NCBI GenBank assembly: GCA_036336715.1
Contig: JAYZFP010000180.1
Span: 10,078 to 74,077, forward strand
DNA from: JABAAE01 sp036336715
GTDB lineage: Bacteria; Planctomycetota; Planctomycetia; Pirellulales; Pirellulaceae
Reading direction: 5' to 3'
Length of the DNA stretch: 64,000 nucleotides
Of the stretch, positions 53,585-63,301 are shown in pieces (positions within the stretch are counted from its first letter, which is position 1; each line of letters opens with the position of its first letter). The position numbers and the translations under genes are program-made. Below the pieces are notes generated by a model, which did no database searches, was not told where the DNA came from, and saw only the letters and a list, made by a program, of their open reading frames with translations.

Positions 53585-54049
53585 ATGCCTCCAAATCGAT
53601 CGAGACTGAAAAAGAACCCGCCGGCAGTTGGCCTGTTTCACCTGATGTGCATTACCGTACTTGTCAGCAACGGTTGCACAATTTCCAACTGCAGCCCCCA
53701 GGCGCCGGTTTCCTTTGAATACAAGGTGCCATCCCCGCTGGTCCCCTTCGAGTTTCGGGCCACCTGTGAAACAACTTGCCTCCCGGGAGAAACCGATACC
53801 CAAAAGGTGGTCGACAAGCGGGTGAATTTTTCCGACGGAAAACCGGGGTACATTTCCTTTGCCAGTCTGGAAGTCCAGGAACCTTTTGAACAGAAACCCA
53901 ACGATGTCGTCCCTCTTCCTGATGGAAATTTCCTGGGCTTCCAGCAGGAATCCCAGGTCGGCAAGCCTGCCGAATCAAAAATGCCTCATAAGGGCAAAAA
54001 GAAACGGAAAACCCTGCCAACCGCCCCACTTTTACCCAATTTCGAATAG
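53585..54049 (+). CDS. Hypothetical lipoprotein of the efflux cluster
   Basis: A 154 aa protein. A basic N-terminus and the hydrophobic LFHLMCITVLVSNGC resemble a lipoprotein signal, with the lipidated Cys at residue 31. The mature part contains CETTC and further Pro-rich stretches and ends in a Lys-rich tail (HKGKKKRKTLP). No family is recognised. The start lies 15 bp after the TolC stop, with no better alternative. Its position between TolC and the Cys-rich protein suggests an accessory role in metal export or sensing (inference). Confidence 0.72.
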   Translation: MPPNRSRLKKNPPAVGLFHLMCITVLVSNGCTISNCSPQAPVSFEYKVPSPLVPFEFRATCETTCLPGETDTQKVVDKRVNFSDGKPGYISFASLEVQEPFEQKPNDVVPLPDGNFLGFQQESQVGKPAESKMPHKGKKKRKTLPTAPLLPNFE

Positions 54050-54193
54050 TTGTTCCATTTTCCAGCGGTTTGACTCCCTCTTTGCATTCTGGAAAGTATT
54101 CTGAAGGAAGGAGAAGACCTGTCGCAGGCGGCCGCCCTTGACAAAACGGAATCATTGGAGAATCATTCCGAAAACGTCTGTTTTCCTGGCAAA

Positions 54194-54691
54194 ATGAAAA
54201 AGCTGATTTCCAACACGAACCGGTACCTGATCGCGTGGGCACTGTCGCTGACGCTGGCATGTCCCCAGGCACCCGTTTGGGGATCGGCTTGCGGATGCCA
54301 CCCGGTTTCGAATCCCGAAACGACGTCCGGGGAAAGCTGTTGCTCGGGGGACTCTTACGCGGGGGATGCTTTGGGGTCAGATGCTTCGAAGGCCTGCTGC
54401 TCGGAATCTAATTCCTGCTGCTGTGATTCCTTCCCACTCTCCAGCATTCCTAACAGTGGATTCAAGGTCGGCTGCAAGTGCGATGACCTGCCTCCCAAAG
54501 TCCAAAAAAACCACTCGGCAACCCAAACGGAACATGAGAACAAAAAGCTGGTTGTCTTTTTCAGCGAATGCCCCGTACTGCGTGGCTCGCCCCCGGAATC
54601 GGAATTTCCCATCCGTGATCTGACCGAATCCGGCAATCGATTCACGACCTCTGCGCAGCTCTGTGCGCTCCTCTCTCGATTCACGTGCTAA
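54194..54691 (+). CDS. Cys-rich exported protein of the efflux cluster
   Basis: A 165 aa protein starting at ATG 54194; a TTG-started extension to 54155 would hide the signal. The signal MKKLISNTNRYLIAWALSLTLACPQAPVWGSA is followed by a mature part with 14 cysteines. These include CGC, CC twice, a CCC triplet and CKC within residues about 30-105, then isolated Cys near the C-terminus. Such density in an exported protein beside a CusBA-type pump suggests binding of soft metals such as Cu, Ag or Zn, or a disulfide-knotted fold. No known family is recognised. The C-terminal half (LVVFFSECPVLRGSPP) is Cys-poor and may be a separate module. Confidence 0.75.
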   Translation: MKKLISNTNRYLIAWALSLTLACPQAPVWGSACGCHPVSNPETTSGESCCSGDSYAGDALGSDASKACCSESNSCCCDSFPLSSIPNSGFKVGCKCDDLPPKVQKNHSATQTEHENKKLVVFFSECPVLRGSPPESEFPIRDLTESGNRFTTSAQLCALLSRFTC

Positions 54692-54842
54692 ATCCCCGGC
54701 GTGAAATCTCTTAATTGCTACAAGACAGAAGTGTCTCACGCTTCAGACGACTGATGTTCGCCATCCTTTTTTCTTCCGTTGAAGATGATTGGCATCAGAA
54801 AAACACTGTCACCTGCGAAAAGAAATCCCCAGGAATCAAGTG

Positions 54843-57059
54843 ATGAATTCCAACCAGAACCCAACTGAAGTTCCGAACACTGAAACCCCGGCAGCCACAG
54901 CTCCGGTTACGGGACGGGACTGGAAACAGCTCCGGATCGTCGCCCTGCGAACACTTGGGTTCCTGGGGCAACCGATCCTGTTTATCGGTTTCCTTGTTAC
55001 CGGCATTTACCTGATTGGCATCGCCCAGAATCATGGCTGGTTTTCTACAGCAGAGATGGCAACCCCGGAGGAAGAAACAACAGCATCCGATGTTCTCTAC
55101 ATCTGTCCCATGGTCTGCGTCCCTCCTTCCCCGGAACCTGGCCGATGTCCCATCTGCGGAATGAAGCTCAAGCAGCAAAAAGTTTCCGGGGATTTGAAGG
55201 ATCGGTACGGACTGACTTTCAACCAGGCGAATATTCGAATTGCCAATATACAGACAGCGGTAGCGGAATCGAAATCTCTTTCCGAAAAGATTCATGCCAT
55301 TGGTTCGATCGCTTATGACGAGAGTTCACTGGCCACCATTTCCGCATACGTGGACGGTCGCATTGAAAAACTCTTTGCCGACCAGACCGGTTTTGTGGTT
55401 GATGGTTCCTGTGAACTGGGTGTGCTCTACTCCCCTGAACTCTACCTCAGCCAGGTGGCGCTCTTCCAGGCGAAACAACTCCTTAGCGACGCCAACGAAA
55501 CTGGAAACCTACGAATCGATGAATCCAACCAGCGATTTTATGAAAGTTCCAGACAACGGCTGATTGAACTGGGCCTCAGTGAAAAACAGGTAGATGAAAT
55601 TGAGAACCGGGGAAAACCGGAAAGCCGGATTCGGATTCAATCGCCGATCGAAGGAACGGTGGTGGAAAAACTTGTTGAAGAAGGCCAGTACGTCAAAACC
55701 GGTCAACCGCTCGCCAAGGTTGCTGATCTTAGCAACGTCTGGTTATTGCTGGAGCTGTTCCCGAGGGATGCGGCAAAAATCCGGTTTGGGCAGAAAGTCG
55801 TCACCAGGATTCAGTCGATTCCCGGACGAATTTTCGAAGGACGGGTAGCATTTGTCGACACCGCGGTCGATTCGAAAACGCAGGCCGTGCCTGTTCGAAT
55901 CGTGATCCCCAATCCGAACGGTGACATTCGAATTGGTGACTACGCAACCGCAATGATCACCGTCGATGTGATGCAGGCGCTCAGCAGCAAGCCGCTACCT
56001 GTTTATGACGAGGATTTGGCCGGAAAATGGATCAGCCCGAGGCATCCACAGATCAGAAGCAACCAGCCCGGAAAATGTTCCATCTGTGACATGGAACTCG
56101 TTCCTGCAGAAGAATTTGGTTTCTCGCCGGTACCAGTGGTCAAACCGACCTTTGTAACCGTTCCCCGCTCGGCTGTTCTGATGGTGGGTGATCAGAATGT
56201 CGCCTACGTCGAGACGAAAAAAGGACGATTTGAATTCAGGAATCTTGACGTGGACCGGGTGATCAATGGTGACGTCGTCGTCCATTCGGGTCTCGAAGAG
56301 GGGGAGCGGGTAGTGATCAATGCAGCGATGCTGCTGGATTCGTCATTCAACATGGCAAACCGCCCCTCTCTGATTGATCCCAAGAAGATCAAGCCTGGAA
56401 AACCCGCAAAAGAGGATCCGTTCGATGACCCCGAGGTCATCAAGGCTCTTGAAAAATTCACGGCAACGGAACGGGAACGCATCAGGAAACAGGTCCTCTG
56501 TCCTGTTGGAGACCAGGTCCTGGGTTCCATGGGACCGCCACTGAAAATTGAACACGAAGGTCAGACGATCTGGGTCTGCTGCGATGGATGCATCTCCTTG
56601 TTCAGTGAAACTCCGGCCGAGTACCTGCAGAAACTCGATACCATCAGGCAGGCAAATATCGGAAACACGGAGGCCGAACAGAAAATCAGGTCATCTCTGG
56701 CCAGGATGTTGGCGGAGGACCGGTTATCCGCGGAAAACCAGGAGGTCTGTCCGGTGTCCGAGAAACGCCTGGGTTCCATGGGCATTCCGATAAAAATCAG
56801 ATTCAAGGATCAGGATCTGTTTGTCTGTTGTGAAGGTTGTCGTGATCAATTGCTGCAGGAACCTGACAAGCACATTGAATACCTCCGTGCCTACAAAGCA
56901 CGGAAAAACAAATCGGCCAACTCCCCAGGCAGGGGACAACCTCCGGCCGAAGGAAAAAAACCGGGGACACAAACCCCCGGCAGGCAAACAGACAGGACGG
57001 AATCCAGCCCTGAAAAAAAACCTCAAGCCGCCCCAAATAACGGCAAACCGCTTCCCTGA
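54843..57059 (+). CDS. CusB-like RND periplasmic adaptor with four metal-binding-like modules
   Basis: A 738 aa membrane-anchored membrane-fusion protein. ATG 54843 is chosen over 54789 (no signal or site upstream). A transmembrane helix lies near residues 42-62. Residues 86-112 are a heavy-metal-binding domain (CPMVCVPP ... CPICGM). The barrel-sandwich and hairpin of CusB follow (LFADQTGFVVDGSCELG, IQSPIEGTVVEKLVEEGQYV). A second, degenerate HMBD lies near 394-420 (SPRHP ... CSICDM). The C-terminus has two tandem YHS/TRASH-like modules near 549-596 (CPVGDQVLGSMG ... WVCCDGC) and 633-680 (CPVSEKRLGSMG ... FVCCEGC). Typical CusB is about 400 aa. It should link CusA and TolC and hand over metal. 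Confidence 0.9.
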   Translation: MNSNQNPTEVPNTETPAATAPVTGRDWKQLRIVALRTLGFLGQPILFIGFLVTGIYLIGIAQNHGWFSTAEMATPEEETTASDVLYICPMVCVPPSPEPGRCPICGMKLKQQKVSGDLKDRYGLTFNQANIRIANIQTAVAESKSLSEKIHAIGSIAYDESSLATISAYVDGRIEKLFADQTGFVVDGSCELGVLYSPELYLSQVALFQAKQLLSDANETGNLRIDESNQRFYESSRQRLIELGLSEKQVDEIENRGKPESRIRIQSPIEGTVVEKLVEEGQYVKTGQPLAKVADLSNVWLLLELFPRDAAKIRFGQKVVTRIQSIPGRIFEGRVAFVDTAVDSKTQAVPVRIVIPNPNGDIRIGDYATAMITVDVMQALSSKPLPVYDEDLAGKWISPRHPQIRSNQPGKCSICDMELVPAEEFGFSPVPVVKPTFVTVPRSAVLMVGDQNVAYVETKKGRFEFRNLDVDRVINGDVVVHSGLEEGERVVINAAMLLDSSFNMANRPSLIDPKKIKPGKPAKEDPFDDPEVIKALEKFTATERERIRKQVLCPVGDQVLGSMGPPLKIEHEGQTIWVCCDGCISLFSETPAEYLQKLDTIRQANIGNTEAEQKIRSSLARMLAEDRLSAENQEVCPVSEKRLGSMGIPIKIRFKDQDLFVCCEGCRDQLLQEPDKHIEYLRAYKARKNKSANSPGRGQPPAEGKKPGTQTPGRQTDRTESSPEKKPQAAPNNGKPLP

Positions 57060-57118
57060 CCTGAACCAGGCGTTTCTCCCATGTCAGCGATCCGCCCCTT
57101 TGAATCCCATATTGGCCC

Positions 57119-60100
57119 ATGATCCGGAAAATAGTTGAATTCTGCGTAAAAGAAAGACTGGTCGTCTTTTTGCTGCTGTCAGCACTCGTTGCTTTCGGTT
57201 GGCATTCGATTCAGAAGGTTCCACTGGATGCCATTCCCAACGTCGGGGAAAACCAGGTCATCGTTCTGACCGAATGGCCCGGAAGAAGTCCCAAGGACAT
57301 CGAAAACCAAATCACCTACCCACTTTCGGTGGCACTGCAATCTGTTGCCGGCGCGGAAAGCGTTCGCGGCAAGAGCATGTTCGGTTTCAGTTTTGTACAG
57401 GTCACCTTTGCGGACAACGTCGATTTTTACTGGGCGCGATCACGCGTCTCGGAACAGTTGACCACCGTTACCAACCTGCTGCCTGAGGACGCCCGCCCGC
57501 AACTCGCACCGGACGCCACGCCGCTGGGGCAGATTTACTATTACGTGCTGGATCCTCCACCCGGCATGGATCTGGCAGAGGTTCGCAGCAAGCAGGATTA
57601 TGTCGTCAAATACGCGCTGCAGTCGGTAGACGGAGTCGCAGAAGTTGCCTCGATTGGAGGCCATGTCCGCCAGTACCAGATCGAGGTCAATCCGGACAAA
57701 CTCCGTTTTCATAAGGTTCCCCTGGAAACGGTCCTCGGGGCAGTGAGGGACTCCAACATGGATGTCGGTGCCAAAACCGTCGAAGCGGGTGGCATGGAGT
57801 ACCTGGTTCGAGGCATCGGGTTTATCGGAGCAAATAAAAACCTGGAAGAAACCATCGAGCAAATCGAACAAACCGTGGTCACGACCCGGGAATCAATCCC
57901 CGTGCGGATCAAGGACGTTGCCTCTGTGCAGGTCGGACCTGCTTTTCGCCGGGGCGCTCTCGACTGGAACGGATCGGAGGCCGCAGGCGGGGTCGTCGTC
58001 ATGAGGTATGGGGAAAACCCTCGTGAGGTGATTCAGCGGGTCAAGGAAAAAATCAAACAACTGGAAAAGGAACTCAACGGGATCAGGATCCACGGGATCT
58101 ATGACCGAACGCTGCTGGTAAACGAAACGGCAGCCACGCTCACTCAAGCCCTCACTCAACAGATCCTGATCACGGTTGTCGTGGTCGTGTTGTTCCTGCT
58201 TCATTTTCGTTCCAGTATCGCAATCGCCGTCACCCTGCCACTGGCGGTCCTGATGGCTTTCATCGCCATGAACACATTTGGGATTGATGCCAACATCATG
58301 TCACTGGCCGGCATCGCAATCGCCATCGGCACCATGGTCGACATGGCGATTATCGTTTCCGAAAACATCTACCGGCACCTGGCAGACTGGGAAAAAGCCG
58401 GCCGCCCCGGGGGTCAATCCGGTCGCATCCAAACCATATGTGACGCTGCTTGTGAGGTCGCGCCCGCGGTGGTCACCGCTGTCAGCACCACGGTCCTCAG
58501 CTTTTTGCCCGTTTTTTACCTGACAGGACGCGACTACCGACTGTTTTCGCCTCTCGCGTGGACCAAAACCTTTTCACTGGTTGCCAGCCTGATCGTTGCC
58601 ATTTCAATTGTTCCCATGTTGTCACGGATTTTCCTGCGAAGCTCCCGCATGAAGTGGCTGACCTCTGGGGCGATTGCGGTCTCATTTGCGACCTGCGTGG
58701 GGCTACTGGTGCATTTTGTCTGGGGCAGCCAGCTTGCGAACCTGCTTTCACTTCCCCTGGTGACGGCCACATTCCTCGCCAGTCTTCTCGGCTTCCTGTT
58801 GGCTTTTTGGCTGTCGCGTGAAAAAATCCAGTCCATTGAATCCAACCCTTTGTCGCGGGTTATCAACTCCATCTACCGGTTGACACTGCGACTGCTGCTA
58901 CGTTTCAAGAGAACCTTCCTCGTCGTGCCATCTCTGATTGTCCTTCTGGGAGCAGGCGCATGGCTCGGCATGCCACAGGTTTTGCAGCCCCTGGAACAAT
59001 TTGCAAAAAAGCTGGGTACCGACTTCAACCTTTCCCGTGAATATGTTGATTTCAAACACCGGTTCCAGGGCCTGGAAACCACCGACTGGATTGCCCTGGA
59101 TGAGGGTAGCTGGTTTTACATGCCAAGCCTTTACCCGGCCGCCAGCTTTGCCCAGGCCCTCGAGGTTCTTCAAACACAGGACACCCTGATCTGCCAAATC
59201 CCCGAGGTCAAGCATGCCCTTGGCAAGATCGGACGCGTCGAATCAGCTTTGGACCCAGCTCCCACGGCCATGATCGAAACCTACGTCATGCTCAAACCAA
59301 AGAGTGAGTGGAGGGAAGGCATGACCGAGCAGAAGATCTGGGAGGAAATCAATGACCTGGCCACCCTGCCGGGCGTCACACTGGCAGACGAATTACAACC
59401 AATCCAGGGTCGGGTAGTCATGCTGCAGAGCGGAATCAAGGCCGCGATGGCGATCCGCATTTACGGTTCGACACTCGACGGGTTGTCCGCCGCCGCAACA
59501 GCGGTGGCAGATCATCTGAAACTGCACCCCATGGTCAAAAGTGGAAGCGTGAGTCCGGACATCGTTCTGGGCAAGCCCTATTTCGAATTTGAAGTCAATC
59601 GGTCTGCGTCCGCCCGGTACGGAATGAACGTCCGGCAGGTCAACCAGTTGATCGAAACCGCCCTGGGCGGAAAAACGGTAACCCGAACTGTTGAGGGACG
59701 CGAAAGGTATTCGATCCAGGTGCGATACCGCAGGGATCTTCGGGAAAACATTGACACGCTGCACAGGCTACCGGTCGTCACCCACACCGGTGACGTCGTG
59801 CCCCTCGCCGATCTGGCGACCATGAAAACATCCTTTGGTCCAGGAGTCATCAACAGCGAAGACGCCCGGCTGGTTGCCCACGTGTCTTTTGCACCAGAAA
59901 ACAACATGGGGGTCCTTCAGACCGTGAAAAGCGTCATGAGATCCCTGGGCGAATCGCGGAAACAGGCAGAAACGGGGAACCTGGAAAACGGCCTGGTATT
60001 CCCGGAGGGTGATTCATTCGAATTCGAACCGGTAGGATCCTTCCAAAATCAGATTGAAGCCAATAACCGTTTGAAAATCATTATCCCGGTCGTGCTGCTA

Positions 60101-60640
60101 ATCAACCTTTTCCTCATCTACCTCCAGTTTCGTGAAATACCTTTGACACTGGCGATCTTTACCGGGATTCCCGTCGCGTTTGGCGGGGCCATGTTGGCAC
60201 TGGCCTATTCCGGGGTCGAACTCAACACAGCGGTGTGGGTCGGTTTCATTGCGTTATTCGGGATCGCCATCGATGACGGTGTGATTATCGCGACCTACCT
60301 GAGCCAGAGAATGAAAAAGCAGAAGCTGACCGGGGTTGAGGATATTCGAAACGCGACCCTCACTGCCGGATTGATGCGAATCCGCCCCTGTCTGATGACG
60401 ACTGCCACAACGGTGATTGCACTGCTACCCGTTCTTTATGCAACGGGACGGGGAGCCGACGTCGCACGCAGCATGGCCCTTCCCGTTTTTGGTGGAATGC
60501 TGGTCGAACTGATCACGCTCTTTGTCCTGCCTGTTGTTTACTGCGGTTACATGGAATTCAAATGGAATTCGGGTTTGCCGGACAAAAGATTTGATCGTCG
60601 GTTGAACCAGCCCGATGCTGAGCCAAGGGTGGTGGACTGA
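57119..60640 (+). CDS. CusA-like heavy-metal RND permease (HME family)
   Basis: An 1173 aa inner-membrane exporter. Signature blocks are VPLDAIPNVGENQVIV, EWPGRSPKDIENQITYPL, GKSMFGFSFVQVTF, the TM4 proton-relay segment GIAIAIGTMVDMAIIVSENIY and IDDGVIIATYLSQRM. YMPS (near residue 664) corresponds to the first metal-binding Met region of CusA. About 65 residues around 511-575 add two hydrophobic helices between TM6 and the following amphipathic helix; E. coli CusA (1047 aa) lacks these. It exports Cu(I)/Ag(I) or related ions across the envelope with the adaptor and TolC partner upstream. Confidence 0.93.
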   Translation: MIRKIVEFCVKERLVVFLLLSALVAFGWHSIQKVPLDAIPNVGENQVIVLTEWPGRSPKDIENQITYPLSVALQSVAGAESVRGKSMFGFSFVQVTFADNVDFYWARSRVSEQLTTVTNLLPEDARPQLAPDATPLGQIYYYVLDPPPGMDLAEVRSKQDYVVKYALQSVDGVAEVASIGGHVRQYQIEVNPDKLRFHKVPLETVLGAVRDSNMDVGAKTVEAGGMEYLVRGIGFIGANKNLEETIEQIEQTVVTTRESIPVRIKDVASVQVGPAFRRGALDWNGSEAAGGVVVMRYGENPREVIQRVKEKIKQLEKELNGIRIHGIYDRTLLVNETAATLTQALTQQILITVVVVVLFLLHFRSSIAIAVTLPLAVLMAFIAMNTFGIDANIMSLAGIAIAIGTMVDMAIIVSENIYRHLADWEKAGRPGGQSGRIQTICDAACEVAPAVVTAVSTTVLSFLPVFYLTGRDYRLFSPLAWTKTFSLVASLIVAISIVPMLSRIFLRSSRMKWLTSGAIAVSFATCVGLLVHFVWGSQLANLLSLPLVTATFLASLLGFLLAFWLSREKIQSIESNPLSRVINSIYRLTLRLLLRFKRTFLVVPSLIVLLGAGAWLGMPQVLQPLEQFAKKLGTDFNLSREYVDFKHRFQGLETTDWIALDEGSWFYMPSLYPAASFAQALEVLQTQDTLICQIPEVKHALGKIGRVESALDPAPTAMIETYVMLKPKSEWREGMTEQKIWEEINDLATLPGVTLADELQPIQGRVVMLQSGIKAAMAIRIYGSTLDGLSAAATAVADHLKLHPMVKSGSVSPDIVLGKPYFEFEVNRSASARYGMNVRQVNQLIETALGGKTVTRTVEGRERYSIQVRYRRDLRENIDTLHRLPVVTHTGDVVPLADLATMKTSFGPGVINSEDARLVAHVSFAPENNMGVLQTVKSVMRSLGESRKQAETGNLENGLVFPEGDSFEFEPVGSFQNQIEANNRLKIIIPVVLLINLFLIYLQFREIPLTLAIFTGIPVAFGGAMLALAYSGVELNTAVWVGFIALFGIAIDDGVIIATYLSQRMKKQKLTGVEDIRNATLTAGLMRIRPCLMTTATTVIALLPVLYATGRGADVARSMALPVFGGMLVELITLFVLPVVYCGYMEFKWNSGLPDKRFDRRLNQPDAEPRVVD

Positions 60641-60782
60641 CCCGCCCCAAAAAACAGACCTGGAAACCACCCCCAACCCTTTCCCGTATAAAAAAGTGGT
60701 GGGCAAGTCCTGACTTTCCAGGAGTTTCCTGTTTTTGAAAGACACCGTGTTTCCTTAAAGATTCATTGTTTTTGAGATACTG

Positions 60783-61544
60783 ATGAAAAAGATCACTTCC
60801 CGCAGGTTTCACAAACTGTTTTCCCTGGTGATCGGGATACAGCTACTGCTCTGGACCGTCAGCGGGTTGATTTTCAGCTGGAATCCAATCGACAAGGTCC
60901 GTGGGGAAAACCGGGTTGCCGAACGAAAACTGCCCGATCTCTCGAAACAGGATCTTCTCCCGCTCAAACAAATACTCAACGATCCGAAGCTGGTCCCCAC
61001 GGGGGATACGGTGGAGTCCGTTGTGGCTGGACATTTGCTGGATTGGCCGGTTTACCAAATCGGCGTTCGAAATTCGGAAGGCAGCTACCACGTGCTCTGC
61101 AACGCGGCAACAGGTGAAAGGCTGTCTCCCATTCGTCGGGAAGTCGCCGAAAAGGTTGCCCTCGAGGATTTCGCCGAACCGGCAAAAGTAAAAAAAACCG
61201 TTCTGCTCGAGGTCCCCCAGGGATCCCATTCGGAATACAGGAAAAGGGAACTGCCCGCCTGGAAAATCGAACTGGACCATTCCTCAGGAACTGTCATTTA
61301 CGTGTCGGCGGCTCGCGGGACGGTGGTCACCCGCCGCAACAACCGTTGGCGGCTGTTTGATTTTTTCTGGATGCTGCACACGATGGATTTCCAGGGCCGC
61401 GACAACTTCAATTCGTGGCTGCTGCGAATCATGTCCGTCATGGGGGTGATTTCTGTTCTTTCGGGCTATTGGCTCTGGTACCGGGGCAAAAAAAAGAAAC
61501 GGAGAACCGAAAAGGCCCCGGACGGGGACCCGGCCACGACCTAG
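60783..61544 (+). CDS. PepSY-domain membrane protein of the efflux cluster
   Basis: A 253 aa protein with an N-terminal helix (FHKLFSLVIGIQLLLWTVSGLIFSW), a periplasmic PepSY-like part containing YHVLCNAATGERLSP, and a C-terminal helix (IMSVMGVISVLSGYWLWYRG) followed by a Lys/Arg tail. The FWMLHTMDFQGRDNFNSWLLR segment preceding the last helix is typical of PepSY-associated TM proteins, often found with metal or iron systems. It lies 142 bp after the CusA-like gene in the same direction, so co-transcription is likely. Its role, perhaps ferric or cupric reduction or assembly, is inference. Confidence 0.86.
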   Translation: MKKITSRRFHKLFSLVIGIQLLLWTVSGLIFSWNPIDKVRGENRVAERKLPDLSKQDLLPLKQILNDPKLVPTGDTVESVVAGHLLDWPVYQIGVRNSEGSYHVLCNAATGERLSPIRREVAEKVALEDFAEPAKVKKTVLLEVPQGSHSEYRKRELPAWKIELDHSSGTVIYVSAARGTVVTRRNNRWRLFDFFWMLHTMDFQGRDNFNSWLLRIMSVMGVISVLSGYWLWYRGKKKKRRTEKAPDGDPATT

Positions 61545-61739
61545 ACCTACGGCACCCTCGAGGAATCTCCGTGTCCGCCAATTTCCACGGGGCACCAGCG
61601 GTCTTTTATTCCTCTTCCCAAGCTCTTTAACTGTTTAAATGGCAAGCAAGCTAATGAGAGACACCCCGTAGCCCCTTCCCATCGCAAACAACGTCCGTCC
61701 GGTCAAGTTCCAAGCCTCGTGAAAACTCCCCGCAGCAAA

Positions 61740-62201
61740 ATGAAAATCAAACATGCGTTTTGGATCTCAGCGGCGACCCTCGGCTTCACGGTCATTTTCC
61801 ACCTGGTTTGGACAAAGGCGTGGCAGCGACTGGACATCGACACGGACTGGGCTGAAAAGGTTGTTTCCACCTCCCGGGAGGTCATCAGTAAACTGAACGA
61901 TTACCGCGAGGAACATGGACACTTTCCGGAGTCTCTGAATCAACTCAAAGCGGATTACCAGTCACCTCCCGAGTTTGAGCAGCCCAAACAGGATGCCGTC
62001 TGGCAGTATCAACCGATCGGGGTGGACGACTTCCAACTGGAAGTAACCGGAAAATCCTGGGTTTCCTCATACGATGCAATGGTGTATCGCAGTTCCGGCA
62101 GCTACCCGGATTCGTGGTTCCACCCATTTGACAGTTGCCATGCAAAACAGATTGGCGGCTGGTGGTACATCACCGGGTTTTCATCCCTGAAAAAAAACTG
62201 A
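61740..62201 (+). CDS. Small single-pass membrane protein, unknown
   Basis: A 153 aa protein from ATG 61740; the in-frame GTG 61719 is less likely. An N-terminal helix (HAFWISAATLGFTVIFHLVW) acts as anchor. The rest is soluble: REVISKLNDYREEHGHFPESLNQL resembles the YKLDNGRYPxSLxxL signature of type II pseudopilin GspG-like proteins, followed by WYITGFSSLKK. It may be a pseudopilin-related exported protein without a standard prepilin cleavage site. It is not obviously part of the efflux cluster. Confidence 0.72.
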   Translation: MKIKHAFWISAATLGFTVIFHLVWTKAWQRLDIDTDWAEKVVSTSREVISKLNDYREEHGHFPESLNQLKADYQSPPEFEQPKQDAVWQYQPIGVDDFQLEVTGKSWVSSYDAMVYRSSGSYPDSWFHPFDSCHAKQIGGWWYITGFSSLKKN

Positions 62202-62312
62202 TGCGATTCCGGGCATTCAAGCCTGGATGGACCTTCTGCCCTGTCCGCGTTTTTTACCATCGCAGGTTGCCCGATTGAACAACCATCCGACCATCGATGG
62301 AAAGACAAACGG

Positions 62313-63064
62313 TCAATACTGGCCAGGGGCCGGTTGACCCTGTGCATTGGCACCCGCCAGAATCTCCTGCTTTCTTTCCTCGGTTAGCAAACGTTTGAAA
62401 ATACCGATGGTCCTTTTCATTGCAGGATGCTGATTGACCATGTTGGCATAATCGGTGTTGATTTTGGCCACCGTTGCATTGTGCATTGCAGAGGTGACAC
62501 TTCCGGTAGCAGTCCCCTCCTTGGTATTCCCTTTGAGCGAACCTGTGTGATTTGAGATGCCGACCAGTTCCCATCCATCCCACCCCATTTCATTCATGAC
62601 CCTGTCAACTTCGTTGCCGGACAAATGAACATCCAGCTGAACTCGACGGTATTCCCACTGCACCAGCGTCACGCCAGGGGTCTCTCCACCAGCAGGGGCA
62701 AACGTTGCTGAAGAAGGAGAAGGAACTGCTGCCGGCACGGGTCCTGCGGCTGCAGCGGACGGAGGATCGGGTACGAATCCAGCCTGGGCCATTTCTGTTG
62801 ATTGAGTCACTTCAGGAGCGGACGCTGCCATTTCCAAACCAGTCTCCATCACCGTGGAATCCAGCCCCACAGCGGGTTCCCCAGAGTCACTGGCAGGCGG
62901 TTGATTGCGCATCCGCGCCAACCATTGCGGGTATTCCAGAAAGGGCCCTCCTCGGCATCGGAAAAAAGACCACCGTCGACAAATTTCCCCTTTTCGGCCA
63001 TGGAGAGAATCTTGTCCACGGCAAACGGTCCGTTGATTTTCTCGCCCCGTTTCACGAATACCAT
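62313..63064 (-). pseudogene. GYF_2 plus DUF4177-like protein split by a frameshift
   Basis: The minus-strand ORF from 63064 begins MVFVKRGEKINGPFAVDKIL, a GYF_2 domain, and breaks after SDAEEGPFW. In the adjacent frame the sequence continues sensibly as GPFLEYPQWLARMRNQP, ending at 62313. The joined protein has a GYF_2 domain (about 55 aa), an Ala/Pro-rich linker and a C-terminal DUF4177-like domain (WEYRRVQLDVHLSGNEVDRV, EMGWDGWELVGIS). The one-base shift lies within 62938-62953, in a G/C/T-run context, so either recent decay or a sequencing error. The intact form would be a cytoplasmic or membrane-associated adaptor of unknown role. Confidence 0.75.
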
Positions 63065-63301
63065 CTGGTCAACTCCTGTTGCATTTCACCCATGCAGCGA
63101 CAAATTTGCTTTCCCGTTTTTTCGCAAGAACCTCTCCAAAAGAATAATCCAAGCCGATCATCAAAGCGAGCGACACCGTGTCAACAGAACATCTACGGCG
63201 GTAAAAAACTGCAACCGCTGAACGAATCCAACCACCTTGAATCCTTCTTCAAAACAGTTACGGCTGCCGGTTCGACGAAAGTTTCTCCCGTCCGGGTTGC
63301 G

